Numbered from the stretch's first letter, positions 7,568-16,538 are shown. The stretch: DNA of 64,000 nucleotides from Thermobacillus sp. ZCTH02-B1 (GCF_002159085.1 NZ_LZRU01000005.1:61840-125839); one strand, 5' to 3'. Program-made: numbers and translations. Notes: generated by a model not told the origin, from the sequence alone.

Positions 7568-10108
7568 TCAACCGCCCGCGGCCGCCAAATCGGCGACGTC
7601 GGACGGCGACAACGCGCCTTCGTAGATGCGCAGCTCGTCCATCAAACCCTGATAGGGCGGGTCCCACCAGTTCACGCCGAGCGCGAAGACCGCATCCGGT
7701 ACGGTGAACACGTGCGGGAAGTTCGCGCCCCGGAACCGCTCTTCCCCGTTCACGTAGACGACGAGCTCGCCACCGTCCACCGTGAACGCAAGATGCGACC
7801 ATTCGCCGGTCGGAATCGTGAGCCCCGTGACGCCGTCGTACCAGTCGCTGCCGGACCAGACCATCGTCTGCCCGCCGACCGGTCCGAGCGGCACGAGGCT
7901 GACCCAGCTCTCGGGGCTGCGCGCGCCGAAGAACGTCGTCGTGTACATCGTCAGCCGCTCCGGCTTCAGCCAGACCGACACGGAATACGCGTCGCCCCGG
8001 ATCAGCCCGTCCGGCAGCCGGACGCCCGACGCGCCGTCGAACACGGCGGCGCGGCCGATCTTGCCGTCCGCAAAACCGATGGCGCCGCCCGTCTTGTCGA
8101 TCCGGTCGCCGGTCAAGGTGCCGGAGCCGAAACGCCCCGTGGCATCGTCCAGATTGTCCTCAAAGGCGTAATGCGCGGTCAGCGTCGCCGGGCGGCGCGG
8201 CAGCACCGTGATCGGGAATGCCTTCACCGCGCGCTCCGACCCGTACGTGATCGTTGCGGTCAGCACCGCCGAGGCCGGTTCCGCTCCCGCCGGCGGCCGC
8301 GTCACGACACCGGTCTCCGTCACGACGCCCGGTTCGGACGTCGTCCATGCAATCCGCGCGCGGCGCGTCCCTTCCGTCGGCAGGGTCAGATTGCCGGTGA
8401 CGGCGCTCGTATCGCCGAGCGATAGGTCGGCCACGATATCCTGCACGATCTGCGCGGCGGTCCGTTCTTCCAGCCTGCTGCCCCAGATCGCCACGCCTTC
8501 ATCCGAAACGGCGGTGAACGTCATCACCCAGGCTTCCGACACCGGGTCCCACTGCTTCACGAATACGCCGTCGTACGTCTTGCCGTCGATCGTCAGTTCC
8601 GCGTCGTAGTGGCCCGTCTTTTTCCACCTGCCCCGGACGTCGCCGCTGATCGTGTTGTCCGGATTCAGCCGGATGTAGCCCGACCGTTCGACCGCGGCCG
8701 AATACGCCTTGCCGTGGTTGATGTACCGGTATTCGCCGATCAGGTCCTGCCGGTTCACCTTCTCGAGTTGCTCGCCGGCGTAGCGGTACGGCGCGGCGAC
8801 CGGCCACCCTTTCTTGTTCAGGAAAAGCTGGTGGACGCGGACCTCGTGAATCTCGCCCTTGCCGGGAAAGCGCGTATGGAACACGAGGAATCGTTTGCCC
8901 GTCGCCTTGTCGTAAAGGACCGAGTTGTGGCCGGGCGAAACGTAGCCGTAGCCGATCCCGTCGCCGGGTTCGCCGACGCGCCGCTCGAACAGGAAGTTGC
9001 CCATCAGCTTGATGCCGTAGGGGGTGTGGTCGACGTTGCCCGGCAGCACGGCGTTTTGCCCGAGCGTGTCCACATACGGCCCGTCCGGCCGCTTCGAGCG
9101 GAACACCCGGATGTTGTATCCGCCGTCCGAGCCGAGCCAGCCGTAGGACATAAAGAGATAATAGAAATCCGTCTCCCGGTCGTGGACGATGTACGGGCCT
9201 TCGCCCGATTTCGTGTAGCCGCCGGCGATCTTCGTGCCGAAGTACCGGTCGATCATCCGGCCGTCGGGCGTCGTACCGTCCCTGCCCGGATGGATTGGCC
9301 GTCCCGTCCGCTTGTCCAGCTCCAGGATGAAAATGCCCCCCGACCACGAGCCGTACGCCATCCAGAGCCGGCCGTCCTTGTCAAAGAACACGTTCGCGTC
9401 GATCGCGTTCGGATACAGGGCGTTGTTGTACGAGCCGTCCGCGTTGAACCAGTCCGGATTCGGCCCGTCCAGGACGCCGCTTTCGATGAGCCCGGGCAGG
9501 TTCGTGTTCGTCCACTTCTTGTTCACCCGGCTGTTCGCGTCGTACGCTTCGTCGCGGGTGAAACCGGAATAGACGATCGTGTCGACGTAGGTGTAAGGAC
9601 CTTCGATCCGTTTGGCCGCGGCGATGCCGATCGCCGAGCGGATGTAGGTCGACGACACGCTGTAGTAGATCAGCCAGGCGCCCTTCGTGCCGTCCGGGTT
9701 CTCAAAATGCTCGTTCCAGATGACGTCCGGTGCCCAGACGGCATAACCGCCGAGGCTGTCGGCGTCGTTCTCGCCCGCCCAGGCGAAGGAGCCGGCAAGG
9801 TTCGCGGACAGATCGCCGTACAGCACGTTGCCCGGCGTCGTGTAGCCGTTCGTGAACCGCGTCCAGTTCATCAGGTCGGCCGATTTCGCCGCTTCGATGT
9901 GCGAGCCGAACACGTAGTACGTGTCGCCGTGCTTGACGATGGACGGGTCGTGCACCGACACTTCGGTGTACGACGGCGGCGGATTGTCCGCCGGCCGGCC
10001 CGGGTTGTTGCCGGTGCCCGGGCCTTGGCCCCCGGCGTGCGCCGGCGCGGCCAGCACCGTCAGCAGCAGGCACGTCAGCAGGATGGCAAGCGGATGTCGG
10101 CGACGCAT
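7568..10108 (-). CDS. Secreted GH43 arabinan endo-1,5-alpha-L-arabinosidase with Ig-like and LamG domains
   Basis: An 846-residue exported enzyme with signal peptide (MRRRHPLAILLTCLLLTVLAAPAHA). The GH43 five-bladed propeller shows the catalytic Asp in VHDPSIV, the second Asp in NAIDANVFF and the acid Glu in SGEGPYI. The size and the following small beta-barrel domain (around residues 455-560) resemble Bacillus Abn2-type arabinanases. After this come an Ig-like segment (about 565-650) and a C-terminal LamG/concanavalin-like domain (about 660-840), which could bind polysaccharide. ATG 10108 has GGAGGG; an upstream in-frame ATG (10162) would precede the signal peptide and is rejected. It probably releases arabino-oligosaccharides from plant pectin. 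No dedicated transporter gene is adjacent. Confidence 0.9.
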   Translation of the reverse strand: MRRRHPLAILLTCLLLTVLAAPAHAGGQGPGTGNNPGRPADNPPPSYTEVSVHDPSIVKHGDTYYVFGSHIEAAKSADLMNWTRFTNGYTTPGNVLYGDLSANLAGSFAWAGENDADSLGGYAVWAPDVIWNEHFENPDGTKGAWLIYYSVSSTYIRSAIGIAAAKRIEGPYTYVDTIVYSGFTRDEAYDANSRVNKKWTNTNLPGLIESGVLDGPNPDWFNADGSYNNALYPNAIDANVFFDKDGRLWMAYGSWSGGIFILELDKRTGRPIHPGRDGTTPDGRMIDRYFGTKIAGGYTKSGEGPYIVHDRETDFYYLFMSYGWLGSDGGYNIRVFRSKRPDGPYVDTLGQNAVLPGNVDHTPYGIKLMGNFLFERRVGEPGDGIGYGYVSPGHNSVLYDKATGKRFLVFHTRFPGKGEIHEVRVHQLFLNKKGWPVAAPYRYAGEQLEKVNRQDLIGEYRYINHGKAYSAAVERSGYIRLNPDNTISGDVRGRWKKTGHYDAELTIDGKTYDGVFVKQWDPVSEAWVMTFTAVSDEGVAIWGSRLEERTAAQIVQDIVADLSLGDTSAVTGNLTLPTEGTRRARIAWTTSEPGVVTETGVVTRPPAGAEPASAVLTATITYGSERAVKAFPITVLPRRPATLTAHYAFEDNLDDATGRFGSGTLTGDRIDKTGGAIGFADGKIGRAAVFDGASGVRLPDGLIRGDAYSVSVWLKPERLTMYTTTFFGARSPESWVSLVPLGPVGGQTMVWSGSDWYDGVTGLTIPTGEWSHLAFTVDGGELVVYVNGEERFRGANFPHVFTVPDAVFALGVNWWDPPYQGLMDELRIYEGALSPSDVADLAAAGG

Positions 10109-10216
10109 GAACACATCCCTCCAGTCGGTTTTGGAGAAAATCGGAGTATAACGCCTGTGCATAACACCTGTCGCCCCATGATGCGCAACGCAATGAAATC
10201 GCTCTCATTTCCTTTC

Positions 10217-10245
10217 AACATACAACAAGGCCTCGGGGGCATCAA
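10217..10245 (-). promoter_or_regulatory. Putative promoter of the arabinanase gene
   Basis: On the minus strand, TTGATG (10240-10245) and TATGTT (10217-10222) are separated by 17 bases, about 110 bases upstream of the start codon. The rest of 10109-10415 shows no gene. Confidence 0.4.
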
Positions 10246-10415
10246 TTTGATTTGTTGTTTTTGATCATGGATTCTCATTTTTGCGCATCATTCGACACGA
10301 GGTTGCGGACGGCGGACCCATCTCCCCCGTGACCGCAGGCCCGCCCGTCCGGCGGGAATATTTGTGGAACGGCTTCGGCTCAAGTACACTGGAAGTATCG
10401 AAGGAGGCGACAGAC

Positions 10416-11537
10416 ATGACCGAACAAGGCAGCACAACGGAGCGTTACGACCATCCGCCCGGAGGCATCGAGATCGGCATCAGCACGTTCCTCGAGGCGA
10501 CGCCCGACCCGGTGACGGGCGAGCGGATCAGCCACGCGGAGCGGATTCGCCGCGCGGTGGAGGAAATCGTCGTCGCCGACCAGGCCGGCCTGGACGTGTA
10601 CGGCGTCGGCGAGCACCACCGGCCCGATTACGCCTGCTCCGCCCCGGCCGTCGTGCTGGCGGCCGCCGCGCCGCTCACGAAGCGGATCCGGCTCACGAGC
10701 GCCGTGACCGTCCTGTCCTCGGACGACCCCGTCCGCGTCTACCAGCAATTCGCGACGCTGGACGCCCTCTCGAACGGCCGGGCGGAGATCATGGCGGGAC
10801 GCGGCTCGTTCATCGAATCGTTCCCGCTGTTCGGATACAGGCTGGAGGATTACGACGAGCTGTTCACCGAGAAGCTGGAGCTGCTGCTCGAAGTCTGCCG
10901 GAACGAGATCGTGACCTGGCGCGGCAAATTCCGGCCCGCGATCGACGGCCGCGGCGTCTATCCGCGCGCCGTGCAGAACCCGCTGCCCGTCTGGATCGCG
11001 ACGGGCGGCAACCCGGAATCGGCCTACCGCGCCGGCCTGCTGGGCCTTCCCGTCTGCTTCGCGATCATCGGCGGCATGCCGGAGCGGTTCCGGCCGCTCG
11101 TCGAACTGTACAAGCGCGCCGCGGAGCAGGCCGGCCATGACGTCTCGAAGCTGCAGATCGCGACGCATTCGCACGGCTTCGTCGCGGATACGACCGAGGA
11201 GGCGGCCGAGAAGTTCTTCCTGCCGACCATGGCGCAAATGAACAAGATCGGCCGGGAGCGGGGATGGCCGCCGTACACCCGCGAGACCTACGACGCGGCG
11301 CGCAGCCTGCGGGGCGCGCTCTACGTCGGCGATCCCGAATACGTCGCGGAGAAAATCGTCCTGCTGCACCGGAACCTCGGCATCACGCGCTTCTTCCTCC
11401 ATGTCAACGTCGGCACGATGCCGCACAAGGACGTGCTGCGCGCGATCGAGCTGCTCGGCACGCGGGTGGCGCCGCTCGTGCGGAAGGAACTGGCGGGAAA
11501 TGGCGGAAAAGCGGGGAGCAACGGGGAAGGAACGTAA
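10416..11537 (+). CDS. LLM class (luciferase-like) flavin-dependent oxidoreductase
   Basis: A 373-residue luciferase-like monooxygenase-fold protein. Family features are [15 protein letters not shown] near the start, [70 protein letters not shown] and ATGGNPESA. Such enzymes use reduced FMN or F420; this subgroup has no assigned substrate. ATG 10416 is chosen because AAGGAGG lies 8 bases upstream; an earlier in-frame ATG at 10281 has no such site. An aldo/keto reductase gene follows on the same strand after about 130 bases, so both may belong to a redox-stress or detoxification group. Confidence 0.88.
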   Translation: MTEQGSTTERYDHPPGGIEIGISTFLEATPDPVTGERISHAERIRRAVEEIVVADQAGLDVYGVGEHHRPDYACSAPAVVLAAAAPLTKRIRLTSAVTVLSSDDPVRVYQQFATLDALSNGRAEIMAGRGSFIESFPLFGYRLEDYDELFTEKLELLLEVCRNEIVTWRGKFRPAIDGRGVYPRAVQNPLPVWIATGGNPESAYRAGLLGLPVCFAIIGGMPERFRPLVELYKRAAEQAGHDVSKLQIATHSHGFVADTTEEAAEKFFLPTMAQMNKIGRERGWPPYTRETYDAARSLRGALYVGDPEYVAEKIVLLHRNLGITRFFLHVNVGTMPHKDVLRAIELLGTRVAPLVRKELAGNGGKAGSNGEGT

Positions 11538-11670
11538 GCTTTTTCCTTGAACCGGACGGACGGGTTATGCCACAATCTTCTTGAACACGCATTCACGGCG
11601 GCCGGCGCGGACGTTGCGCAATTTTCCGGGCCGGGAACCGTCAAATGCTCATCCGGGAGGCCATCCGATC

Positions 11671-12588
11671 ATGCGTACCATTCAGCTCGGCACCAGCACG
11701 CTCCAGGTGCCCGTCATCGCGGTCGGCTGCATGCGCATCAACCGTCTGGACAAGCGGGAGGCGGAACAATTCATCCGCGCGGCGCTCGAGGAGGGCGCAA
11801 ATTTCTTCGATCACGCGGACATCTACGGAGGCGGGGCCTGCGAGGAACTCTTCGCGGACGCGATCGGCATGAACGCCGAAATCCGCTCCACCATGATCCT
11901 GCAGTCGAAGGTCGGCATCCGCAAGGGAATGTACGATTTCTCGAAGGAACACATCCTGTCGTCCGTCGACGGCATCCTGAAGCGGCTGAAGACGGACTAC
12001 CTTGACGTGCTGCTGCTCCACCGTCCGGACGCGCTCGTCGAGCCCGAGGAAGTGGCGGAGGCGTTCGACCGGCTGCACGCCTCGGGCAAGGTGCGCTGGT
12101 TCGGCGTGTCGAACCACAAGCCGCTGCAGATCGAGCTGCTCAGGCGATACGTGCGCCAGCCGATCGTCGCGAACCAGCTCCAGCTCAGCATCACGAACGC
12201 GACGATGATCTCGCAGGGCATCAACGTCAACATGGAAAACGATTTGGCGGTTGACCGCGACGGCAGCGTCCTCGACTACTGCCGCCTGCACGACATCACG
12301 ATCCAGCCGTGGTCGCCGTTCCAGTACGGGTTCTTCGAGGGCGTCTTCCTGGACAATCCGAAGTTCCCGGAGCTGAACCGGAAGCTCGACGAGATCGCGG
12401 CGAATCACGGCGTCTCGAAGACGACGATCGCGATCGCGTGGCTGCTCCGCCATCCGGCGAAGATGCAGCCGGTCATCGGCACGATGAACCTCGACCGCCT
12501 GCGGGACTGCTGCAAGGCGAGCGACGTGTGGCTGTCCCGCGAGGAGTGGTACGAGATCTACCGCGCGGCGGGGAATGTGCTGCCGTAA
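11671..12588 (+). CDS. Aldo/keto reductase
   Basis: A 305-residue NADPH-dependent oxidoreductase of the YdhF-like group. The catalytic tetrad is visible: Asp and Tyr in DHADIYGGG, Lys in ILQSKVGI and His in LLLHRPDAL. The nucleotide-binding C-terminal end (PVIGTMNLDRL) is intact. ATG 11671 has a GGGAGG site. The enzyme reduces carbonyl compounds; the physiological substrate cannot be told from sequence. It ends at a strong terminator. Confidence 0.9.
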   Translation: MRTIQLGTSTLQVPVIAVGCMRINRLDKREAEQFIRAALEEGANFFDHADIYGGGACEELFADAIGMNAEIRSTMILQSKVGIRKGMYDFSKEHILSSVDGILKRLKTDYLDVLLLHRPDALVEPEEVAEAFDRLHASGKVRWFGVSNHKPLQIELLRRYVRQPIVANQLQLSITNATMISQGINVNMENDLAVDRDGSVLDYCRLHDITIQPWSPFQYGFFEGVFLDNPKFPELNRKLDEIAANHGVSKTTIAIAWLLRHPAKMQPVIGTMNLDRLRDCCKASDVWLSREEWYEIYRAAGNVLP

Positions 12589-12595
12589 CGAAAAC

Positions 12596-12635
12596 CGGCC
12601 GATCGGGATGGTGGGTCCCGATCGGCCGATCATTT
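12596..12635 (+). terminator. Terminator of the aldo/keto reductase gene
   Basis: A 13-bp perfect stem (12596-12608 with 12616-12628, core CGGCCGATCGGGA) with a 7-base loop is followed by ATCATTTTG. Confidence 0.8.
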
Positions 12636-12659
12636 TGCCGTGATCCTCCATCTCGCCCT

Positions 12660-12732
12660 CCAACGGTATCACGTACCGTTGGAGCATACCGTAGCGCGGC
12701 GGACTGGCCCGTTAACGGTACCGTGTACCGTT
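12660..12732. repeat. Two copies of an operator-like palindrome AACGGTA-N5-TACCGTT
   Basis: Copy 1 is CCAACGGTA (12660-12668), 5 bases, TACCGTTGG (12674-12682). Copy 2 is AACGGTA (12714-12720), 5 bases, TACCGTT (12726-12732). The half-sites are identical, and a lone TACCG half-site lies between them. The block is between the 3' ends of two convergent genes, where no promoter is expected. Each copy looks like a binding site for a dimeric (TetR-type) regulator; a role as paired small hairpins is the alternative. Confidence 0.6.
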
Positions 12733-12773
12733 GCGGCCCCTGTGACGCGGCCGGATAAACGTGGTCCGCAGCG

Positions 12774-13445
12774 TTATGTTGCGGACAGCACCAGCTCCGC
12801 GAGCTTCCGCGCCGCCGCCTCGCCGGACTGCGGGTTTTGGCCCGTCACCAGCTTGCCGTCCACCTCGACGTGGTTGGCCCATTTCTCCGCGGCAATGAAT
12901 GCCGCGCCGATCTGCCGCAGCCGGTCCTCGAGCAGGAACGGCATCACCTGGTCGAGCTTCACGGCGCGCTCCTCCTCGTTCGTGAACGCCGTCACCTTCC
13001 GGCCCTTCACGAGGGGCGTGCCGTCGGACAGCTTCACGCCGACGAGACCGGCCGGACCGTGGCAGACGGCGCCGACCGGCCGTCCCGATTCGAAGAGCGT
13101 CCGGATGAGCTCCCGGAGCTTCCCGTTCTCCGGCAGGTCGAACATCGTGCCGTGTCCTCCCGGCAGGAAGAGCGCGTCGAATCCTTCCGCGCCGACCGAA
13201 TCGACCGGGACCGTCTCGTCCAGCACGCGGATCGCATCCGCCCACTTCGCTTCCGTCTCCGGCGTCAGGCTGCGCGGGTCGATCGGCGCCTTGCCGCCCC
13301 TCACGCTCGCCACCGTAATCCGAAAGCCCGATTCACGGAACACTTCATAAGGTTCCGCAAATTCGGACAGCCAAATCCCCGTCTTCTCTCCCGTCGGCAT
13401 TTCGCCGCAGCTCGTCACCACCATGAGCACATGACGCTCCGCCAT
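12774..13445 (-). CDS. DJ-1/PfpI family protein (type 1 glutamine amidotransferase-like, Hsp31 type)
   Basis: A 223-residue protein. The nucleophile elbow is VGAVCHGPAGL, with Cys followed by His, and the family motifs EKTGIWLSEFAEPYEVF and LFLPGGHGTMFDL are present. These match the Hsp31/glyoxalase III-like branch, which repairs or detoxifies reactive carbonyls (family knowledge; specific activity not shown). The second of two close ATGs (13445) is chosen because the AGGGGG site is then 6 bases away; 13451 would sit too close. A divergently oriented LysR gene begins 118 bases upstream and is its probable regulator. Confidence 0.88.
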   Translation of the reverse strand: MAERHVLMVVTSCGEMPTGEKTGIWLSEFAEPYEVFRESGFRITVASVRGGKAPIDPRSLTPETEAKWADAIRVLDETVPVDSVGAEGFDALFLPGGHGTMFDLPENGKLRELIRTLFESGRPVGAVCHGPAGLVGVKLSDGTPLVKGRKVTAFTNEEERAVKLDQVMPFLLEDRLRQIGAAFIAAEKWANHVEVDGKLVTGQNPQSGEAAARKLAELVLSAT

Positions 13446-13519
13446 AACCATCCCCCTCTTCCGGGAAAATGCATGTTTCGCAGCCGGCTGCCACGCTTCC
13501 AGTGTATGCGATGCGCTGC

Positions 13520-13525
13520 TATAAT
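13520..13525 (+). promoter_or_regulatory. TATAAT -10 element in the LysR/DJ-1 divergent region
   Basis: A perfect TATAAT lies about 40 bases before the LysR start, but no good -35 hexamer precedes it. The surrounding 118-bp divergent region carries a separated ATGCG/CGCAT inverted pair (about 13506 and 13541), as expected for an autoregulated LysR-type control region. Confidence 0.4.
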
Positions 13526-13563
13526 CCAAATAAAGAAAAACGCATGGTGGTATTAAAATTTTT

Positions 13564-14445
13564 ATGGCTGACTTCGAGTGGTTCCGTTCCTTCGTCGCCA
13601 TCTACCGGCATGGTTCCGTCTCCGCCGCCGCGGCCGCCCGCTACATGACCCAGCCGGCGCTCAGCCAGCATCTCGCTGCGCTGGAGGCCGAGGTCGGCGA
13701 GCCGCTGTTCCGCCGGACTCCCCGCCGCATGGTGCCGACCGAGCGCGCCAAACTGCTCTACGCACAGATTGCGCCGGCCGTCGACCGCCTCGAGCGGGTG
13801 GACGACGTCTTCAAGCAGCCGGGACGGGCGCCCGTCCTCCGGCTCGGCGGTCCGCACGAATTCATGCACGAGCGAATCATCCCCGCGCTGCCGGAATCGC
13901 CGTACCGGCTCATCCTGACGTTCGGCGAGACGCGGCCCCTGCTGCGCCTCCTGCAGGACGGCGAGCTGGACCTGCTCGTGGCCACGCAGCACGTCGCGAC
14001 GTCCGGGCTCGTCTTCTCCCGGCTCGCCGTCGAGACGTTCCTGGCGGTCGGCATCCGGCCGCTCGACGTCCCGCCCGGTGCGGACGCCGAGGCGGTCCGC
14101 ATCGCGCTGGAGAAGGAGCGGTGGATCAGCTACGGCTCCGACCTGCCGATGATCCGCCGCTTCTGGATGCAGGCCTTCGGCGTCCGCTGCGCGATCCTGC
14201 CGGACTACATCGTGCCCGATCTGCGCGTCATCAAGACGATGGTGCTGCGCGGGCTCGGCGTCAGCGTGCTGCCGGACTACCTTGTCCGGGAAGAGCTCGA
14301 GGCCGGGCGCTTGCACGTGCTCCATGTGCCGGACAAACCGGTCGTGAACGACTTGTGGCTCGTCCGCCGGTCGGCGGACAGCGGCGACGAGCGGCTCTCG
14401 GCGTTCGCGGACGCGCTCGCCGCGGCCGTCGCAAATTCATGCTAA
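13564..14445 (+). CDS. LysR family transcriptional regulator
   Basis: A 293-residue protein of standard LysR length. The helix-turn-helix occupies about residues 4-62 (VSAAAAARYMTQPALSQHLAALEAEVGEPLFRRTPRRMVPTERA). The remainder is the LysR substrate-binding fold with GLGVSVLPDYLV near the C-terminus. It is divergent from the DJ-1 gene, so it probably controls that gene in response to a small effector. The start ATG 13564 has no clear GGAGG, only AT-rich sequence, which suggests weak translation of the regulator. Confidence 0.9.
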   Translation: MADFEWFRSFVAIYRHGSVSAAAAARYMTQPALSQHLAALEAEVGEPLFRRTPRRMVPTERAKLLYAQIAPAVDRLERVDDVFKQPGRAPVLRLGGPHEFMHERIIPALPESPYRLILTFGETRPLLRLLQDGELDLLVATQHVATSGLVFSRLAVETFLAVGIRPLDVPPGADAEAVRIALEKERWISYGSDLPMIRRFWMQAFGVRCAILPDYIVPDLRVIKTMVLRGLGVSVLPDYLVREELEAGRLHVLHVPDKPVVNDLWLVRRSADSGDERLSAFADALAAAVANSC

Positions 14446-14859
14446 TGGCGCCGCGCTTCAGCCGCCATGCCATCAAGGATACCGGGGCTTCCGACCGTGC
14501 CGGTCACCGCGCCGGGGAACCGAAGTCGCTGCCCCTGTCGCAAGCTTACGGCATAAACGGGGCAAGCTATACGGGGTGTCGGACCGGACATTGCGAAGGA
14601 AGATGTGGAAATGGCCGCGCGGTCGTAACCGGAGCTTGTCCGGTGCGCCGGGGCCCCGGACCGGAGCCCGCCGGCAGGCGGCCGCTTCGACGCCATGACG
14701 ACGCCGGGCCGGCGGGCGGCCGAAGAAGCCATGCGGCTGCGTCGAGGCGCCGGACAGGCCCGGGGTGTCGATCGGCCGGACTGTCCGCATCGGCCGGAGC
14801 GGCACCCGAAATCCGCGTCGGCGCGTATCCGGACGAACGCTCCATCGCCGTCACCGGGT
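14446..14859. other. GC-rich gap without a recognisable gene
   Basis: About 410 bases between LysR and the promoter of the SDR gene. All frames are open only because of high GC content and give Arg/Gly/Pro-rich translations without ribosome sites or family resemblance. It may be a degraded gene, but I see no homology to prove this. Confidence 0.4.
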
Positions 14860-14903
14860 TGTGATGCCAGTCACATCGGCCGTTTCCAAATCCTTGATAT
14901 ATT
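14860..14903 (+). promoter_or_regulatory. Fnr/Crp-type site and -10 element upstream of the SDR gene
   Basis: A perfect TGTGA-N6-TCACA palindrome (14860-14875) fits the Bacillus Fnr and general Crp consensus. A -10-like TATATT lies at 14898-14903, so the palindrome centre would be near -42 relative to an expected start around 14910. That is the classical position for a class II activator. No -35 hexamer is visible, consistent with activator dependence. This is inferred from sequence only. Confidence 0.5.
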
Positions 14904-14945
14904 TGTTCATGGAACGTTCCCAATTCGAGAGGAGGCACTCCGAAC

Positions 14946-15704
14946 ATGAAACTGTCCGGTAAAGTCGCCATTGTCACCGGCGCGGCATCCGGCATGGGCA
15001 AGGCCATCGCCGAGCTGTTCGCGCAGGAAGGCGCCAAGGTTGTCGCATCCGACCTGAACGCCGAAGGCGTCCAGGCTGTCGTCAAAGGAATCACGGAGAA
15101 GGGCGGCACGGCGATCGCCGTCACGGCCAACGTGGCGAAGGAAGAAGACGTGCAGCATCTCATCGACACGGCCGTCAAGACGTACGGCACCGTCGACATC
15201 CTGATCAACAACGCGGGCATCATGGACAACTTCGTGCCGGCGGCCGAAATCACCGACGAGCTGTGGGAACGCGTCTTCGCGGTCAACACGACCGGCCCGA
15301 TGCGCACGACCCGCAAAGTGCTGCCGATCTTCATGGAGAAGAAAAGCGGCGCCATCGTCAACATCGCTTCGATCGGCGGCCTGCAGGGTTCGCGGGCGGG
15401 CGCGACCTATACGGCTTCGAAGCACGCCCTCATCGGCTTCACGAAGAACGTCGGCTTCCAATACGGCGAATACGGGATCCGCTGCAACGCGATCGCGCCG
15501 GGCGGCGTCGAGACGAACATCGGCACCACGATGAACAATCCGAGCCAGTTCGGCATGGGCAAGGCGATGTCCGGGGCAAACAACAACCCGCGCTCGGGCA
15601 AGCCGGAAGAAATTGCGACGATCGCGCTGTTCCTCGCCTCGGATGACGCAAGCTTCGTAAACGGCGCCGTCATCGTGGCCGACGCGGGCTGGACCGCATA
15701 TTGA
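14946..15704 (+). CDS. Short-chain dehydrogenase/reductase (SDR)
   Basis: A 252-residue classical SDR. It has the cofactor motif TGAASGMG near the N-terminus, NNAG (about residue 89), the catalytic Ser in NIASIGG and YTASK, and the C-terminal APGGVETN. It resembles 3-oxoacyl-ACP reductase/glucose dehydrogenase-type SDRs; the substrate is unknown. The start has AGAGGAGG upstream. The Fnr/Crp-like site upstream suggests control by oxygen or carbon status. It ends at a strong terminator. Confidence 0.9.
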   Translation: MKLSGKVAIVTGAASGMGKAIAELFAQEGAKVVASDLNAEGVQAVVKGITEKGGTAIAVTANVAKEEDVQHLIDTAVKTYGTVDILINNAGIMDNFVPAAEITDELWERVFAVNTTGPMRTTRKVLPIFMEKKSGAIVNIASIGGLQGSRAGATYTASKHALIGFTKNVGFQYGEYGIRCNAIAPGGVETNIGTTMNNPSQFGMGKAMSGANNNPRSGKPEEIATIALFLASDDASFVNGAVIVADAGWTAY

Positions 15705-15752
15705 CGGGCAGGATCGCATGTGGATCTTCGCATCCGCCCCTTGCCCATGCGC

Positions 15753-15789
15753 GCGAAATGGAACCGCTCAGGTTCCATTTCGCTTTTTC
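15753..15789 (+). terminator. Terminator of the SDR gene
   Basis: A 13-bp perfect stem (15753-15765 with 15771-15783, core GCGAAATGGAACC) with a 5-base loop, then TTTTT. The hairpin overlaps the last codons of the opposite-strand acetyltransferase remnant. Confidence 0.9.
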
Positions 15790-16316
15790 CGCCGGTTGTC
15801 CGTCATCCACCGCACGGCGAAATCAACGGCCTCCCGCAAGCCGAACAGCCGGCAGTCCGCCTGCCCGACCGTCCCCTTCCGGACCGGAACGGTTCGCTCC
15901 ATCTCCCGGCCCAGCTCCCCGAAATCATCCGCGTCGTAGTCATAGTCCTCGAACCAGCGCCAAACCCGCTCGCCGTTTTCCCGGATCGCCGCCCCGTCCC
16001 GCTTGACCGGCGTCGTCGGTATCATCGTCTCGGCCAGGTGAAAACCGGTGCACGCATGATAGCCGACGCCGAGCAGCAGCACCTTCGCGCGCAGTTCGTA
16101 CAGCCGGCCGAGCGGGGAACCCATGCCGAACTTCGGGCTGAGCGGGTGTTCGGCCGCAATCGCCTCCGCGTGCCGCCCGTTCGCGGTGAACGACGCCTGG
16201 GGATGCCCGGACCGCCTCGTCCCGGGATACGTGCGGAACAGCTCGGCGATCCGCCCCATTCCCCGGGTGGGCGTCACCGCCGGATCAAACGCGGGCCACT
16301 CCCATCCTGTCTGCAT
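15768..16316 (-). pseudogene. N-terminally truncated aminoglycoside N(3)-acetyltransferase (AAC(3)/YokD-like)
   Basis: From about 16300 downwards the frame encodes the C-terminal two thirds of an AAC(3)-family enzyme. Diagnostic segments are [46 protein letters not shown] and a closing [18 protein letters not shown]. Intact relatives are about 270 residues; here roughly the first 75-80 residues, which form part of the acetyl-CoA-binding lobe, are absent. They are replaced by Gly/Arg-rich non-homologous sequence and no good ribosome site is seen. The break lies just before the promoter of the iron-transport operon, so a deletion or rearrangement there probably removed the 5' end. Unlikely to be functional. 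Confidence 0.65.
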
Positions 16317-16480
16317 CCCTTCGCCGCCGCCGCATCCGTTCCCTGCTTCCCGCCATCCGCCGTTGAAAAAACCTCCGCCCGCACGTTTCGCCCGAATGTT
16401 TCGCCGCATGTTTCGATGGACGCCGCCGCCCGCTTGTTCCGCTGAAAAGGCGCCCCGCCCGAAACGCCATGAAAATGCCA

Positions 16481-16509
16481 TTGACAAGCGCACGCCGCGC
16501 CGCTATCAT
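16481..16509 (+). promoter_or_regulatory. SigA promoter of the siderophore-iron uptake operon
   Basis: TTGACA (16481-16486) and TATCAT (16504-16509) are separated by exactly 17 bases, a near-consensus promoter directly upstream of a Fur box. Confidence 0.8.
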
Positions 16510-16523
16510 CATTATGGCGAAAC

Positions 16524-16538
16524 TGATAATCATTATCA
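16524..16538 (+). promoter_or_regulatory. Perfect 7-1-7 Fur box
   Basis: TGATAATCATTATCA matches the Bacillus Fur consensus TGATAAT-N-ATTATCA at every position. It lies just downstream of the -10 element, over the expected transcription start, so iron-loaded Fur should repress the operon. Confidence 0.92.
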
